A model generated the notes under the pieces. The model was not told the origin of the DNA, made no database searches, and was given only the letters and a program-made list of their open reading frames with translations. From Prorocentrum cordatum (taxonomy: Eukaryota; Sar; Dinophyceae; Prorocentrales; Prorocentraceae): a stretch of DNA of 64,000 nt. Shown piece after piece: positions 62,986-64,000 of the stretch. Numbering within the stretch: the first letter of the stretch is position 1; each line of letters starts with the position of its first letter. The position numbers and the translations under genes were made by a program. The stretch spans positions 1 to 64,000 of the forward strand of contig CAUYUJ010017846.1 in the NCBI GenBank assembly GCA_963575745.1, written 5' to 3'.

Positions 62986-63592
62986 TTACCTGTAAAGCTT
63001 TTGTTTGCCTTGCGCGTTGCAGCCGCGGAAACCGCTTTACACCCAGTCGCGAAGCAGGAGCAGCAGAAGGAGATCCAGTTGCTGCCCACACTTGGGATGA
63101 TGTTAGGCCTGGGAGGGGTGAGCACCACGAGGCCAGCTGAATGCCCCGGCAGGCGTGGGCACCGCCAGACCTCGGTGTACCCTCGGCAGCCCTCTGCGAT
63201 AGCCGTCGTTCGGGCGCGTTTCAGGCCATGGGCTTGTGGACTCGGGCTCCCACGTGGCCGCGTTTGCTGGCTCAAGTCGGAGCCCTTCCCCCTGCATCTC
63301 CGTCTTTGCCGCGAAGTTCGGGGTTGTTCGTCAGTCGTTTCAGCGACAGCAGAGTTGTTCAGCACCCTTTCTCTTGCTCCCGCCATAGTACCCGTCCCAA
63401 TCCCACCGCCGCCAGTGGATTACGCCAGACAACAAGCCGAACGGCTCGGCGAACAAGACCTGGTGCGAGAGGGATTGCCCAGAGATCGCGAGCGTTATCA
63501 CGGATTGGCCGTTGCCAGCAGGGTGGCAGACGAAAGGACAAATTCCAGGCAGGGGGAAAGAGGGGGGGTACTTTAAAAGTCAGCTAAGGAGT
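62986..63592. other. No recognised feature
   Basis: After an AAAAAA/TTTTTT pair near 62950-62985 there is non-repetitive DNA with a plus frame open to 63576. The peptide (for example PPPPVDYARQQAERLGEQD) matches no family I know. Confidence 0.3.
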
Positions 63593-63685
63593 AAGAGAGA
63601 GAGAGAGAGACAGACGGGCAGACAGACAGACAGAGACAGACAGACAGGCAGACAGACAGACAGGCAGATAGACAGGCAGACACAT
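63593..63685. repeat. (GA)n then (CAGA)n microsatellite
   Basis: GAGAGA followed by CAGACAGG/CAGACAGA tetramers. Confidence 0.95.
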
Positions 63686-63724
63686 CTGGTGGTCTTCTGG
63701 TCTTCGGCCGGACCCGCCACCGTG

Positions 63725-64000
63725 TTGGGGTGGTGCATCAAAAGCCTCTTAGATGTCTCGTGGGGCGCCTCTTGGGGCGCCTCTTGGCCACCTGTTTGGG
63801 GTCGCTTGGGGGTCTCCTGGTGACCTCTTGGGGGCCTCTTGAGTGCCTCGTCGGGGCCTCTTCGGGGCCTCTTCGGAGCCCCATGGCGATCTCGACAGCC
63901 CTCTTTGGGTGGTAGGCGAGTCTCACTTCTGGGGCCTCGTCGGGGCCTCCTGGGCCCTCTTCCGGGGCTCCCGAGGGGGTCTGGGAGCGCTCTTCCGCCC
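63725..64000 (+). repeat. GGGGCCTCTTGG minisatellite
   Basis: Regular GGGGCCTCTT-type words every 10-20 bp, cut by the window end. Same class as 1080-1660. Confidence 0.6.

Overview
The window looks like gene-poor nuclear DNA of a dinoflagellate. The basis is a near-perfect copy of the dinoflagellate trans-spliced leader (6893-6913, one mismatch in 21 nt), decayed non-LTR retrotransposons, a PIF1-family helicase inside a repeat-flanked element, one intron without a GT donor, high GC with very abundant GGA/CCT tracts, and no compact bacterial-type gene arrangement. I cannot name the species. I see no convincing intact housekeeping gene. Nearly everything I can explain is mobile elements, their relics, or satellites.

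Layout. 0-9 kb: a foldback element at 293-490, a palindrome-rich element at 2812-3030 (minus strand), a decayed copy of a composite element built on 83-bp repeats (3845-4745) with a CCT tail, the spliced-leader relic with a possible retroposed gene remnant behind it (6893-7500), then simple repeats. 9-14 kb: a decayed LINE-like element with reverse-transcriptase motifs and a CCH(C) zinc-finger remnant, ending in a (CCT)n/(CAT)n tail. 15-18.4 kb: a composite element split by a 2-kb element made of 77-bp repeats. 21-23.1 kb: a second copy of that 77-bp element. 23.6-26.3 kb: a 5'-truncated LINE fragment with a (CCT)n tail, bounded by 46-bp direct repeats and sitting in a second retroelement that has a zinc knuckle and RNase H remnant. 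29.2-35.6 kb: composite element, then a 4.2-kb element carrying a broken PIF1-like helicase, then another composite element. 36.3-40.2 kb: diverged 77-bp-type units, a 2.36-kb TG-rich tract and another helicase-less element. 41-45.5 kb: minisatellites and simple repeats. 45.9-48.8 kb: a nearly identical 1467-bp tandem duplication. 50-59 kb: a large GGA tract, a ~150-bp array and CAT-rich segments. 59.7-63 kb: ~205-bp repeat blocks on both sides of a 127-bp satellite with a 746-bp higher-order period and TTAGGG-like motifs. A 100-N assembly gap is at 60579-60678.

How the parts relate. Three element families explain much of the window. (1) Elements with CCCAACCAT/ATGGTTGGG ends and 77-bp repeats, of which one copy carries a PIF1-like helicase and at least three do not. 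(2) Composite elements (83-bp array plus a unique ~300-bp 3' module) whose copies are sometimes 5'-truncated and usually run straight into (CCT)n. (3) LINE relics that also end in (CCT)n. The shared tail suggests, as inference, that family 2 is moved by the machinery of family 3. All coordinates were read by eye, so boundaries carry an error of several bases to tens of bases.
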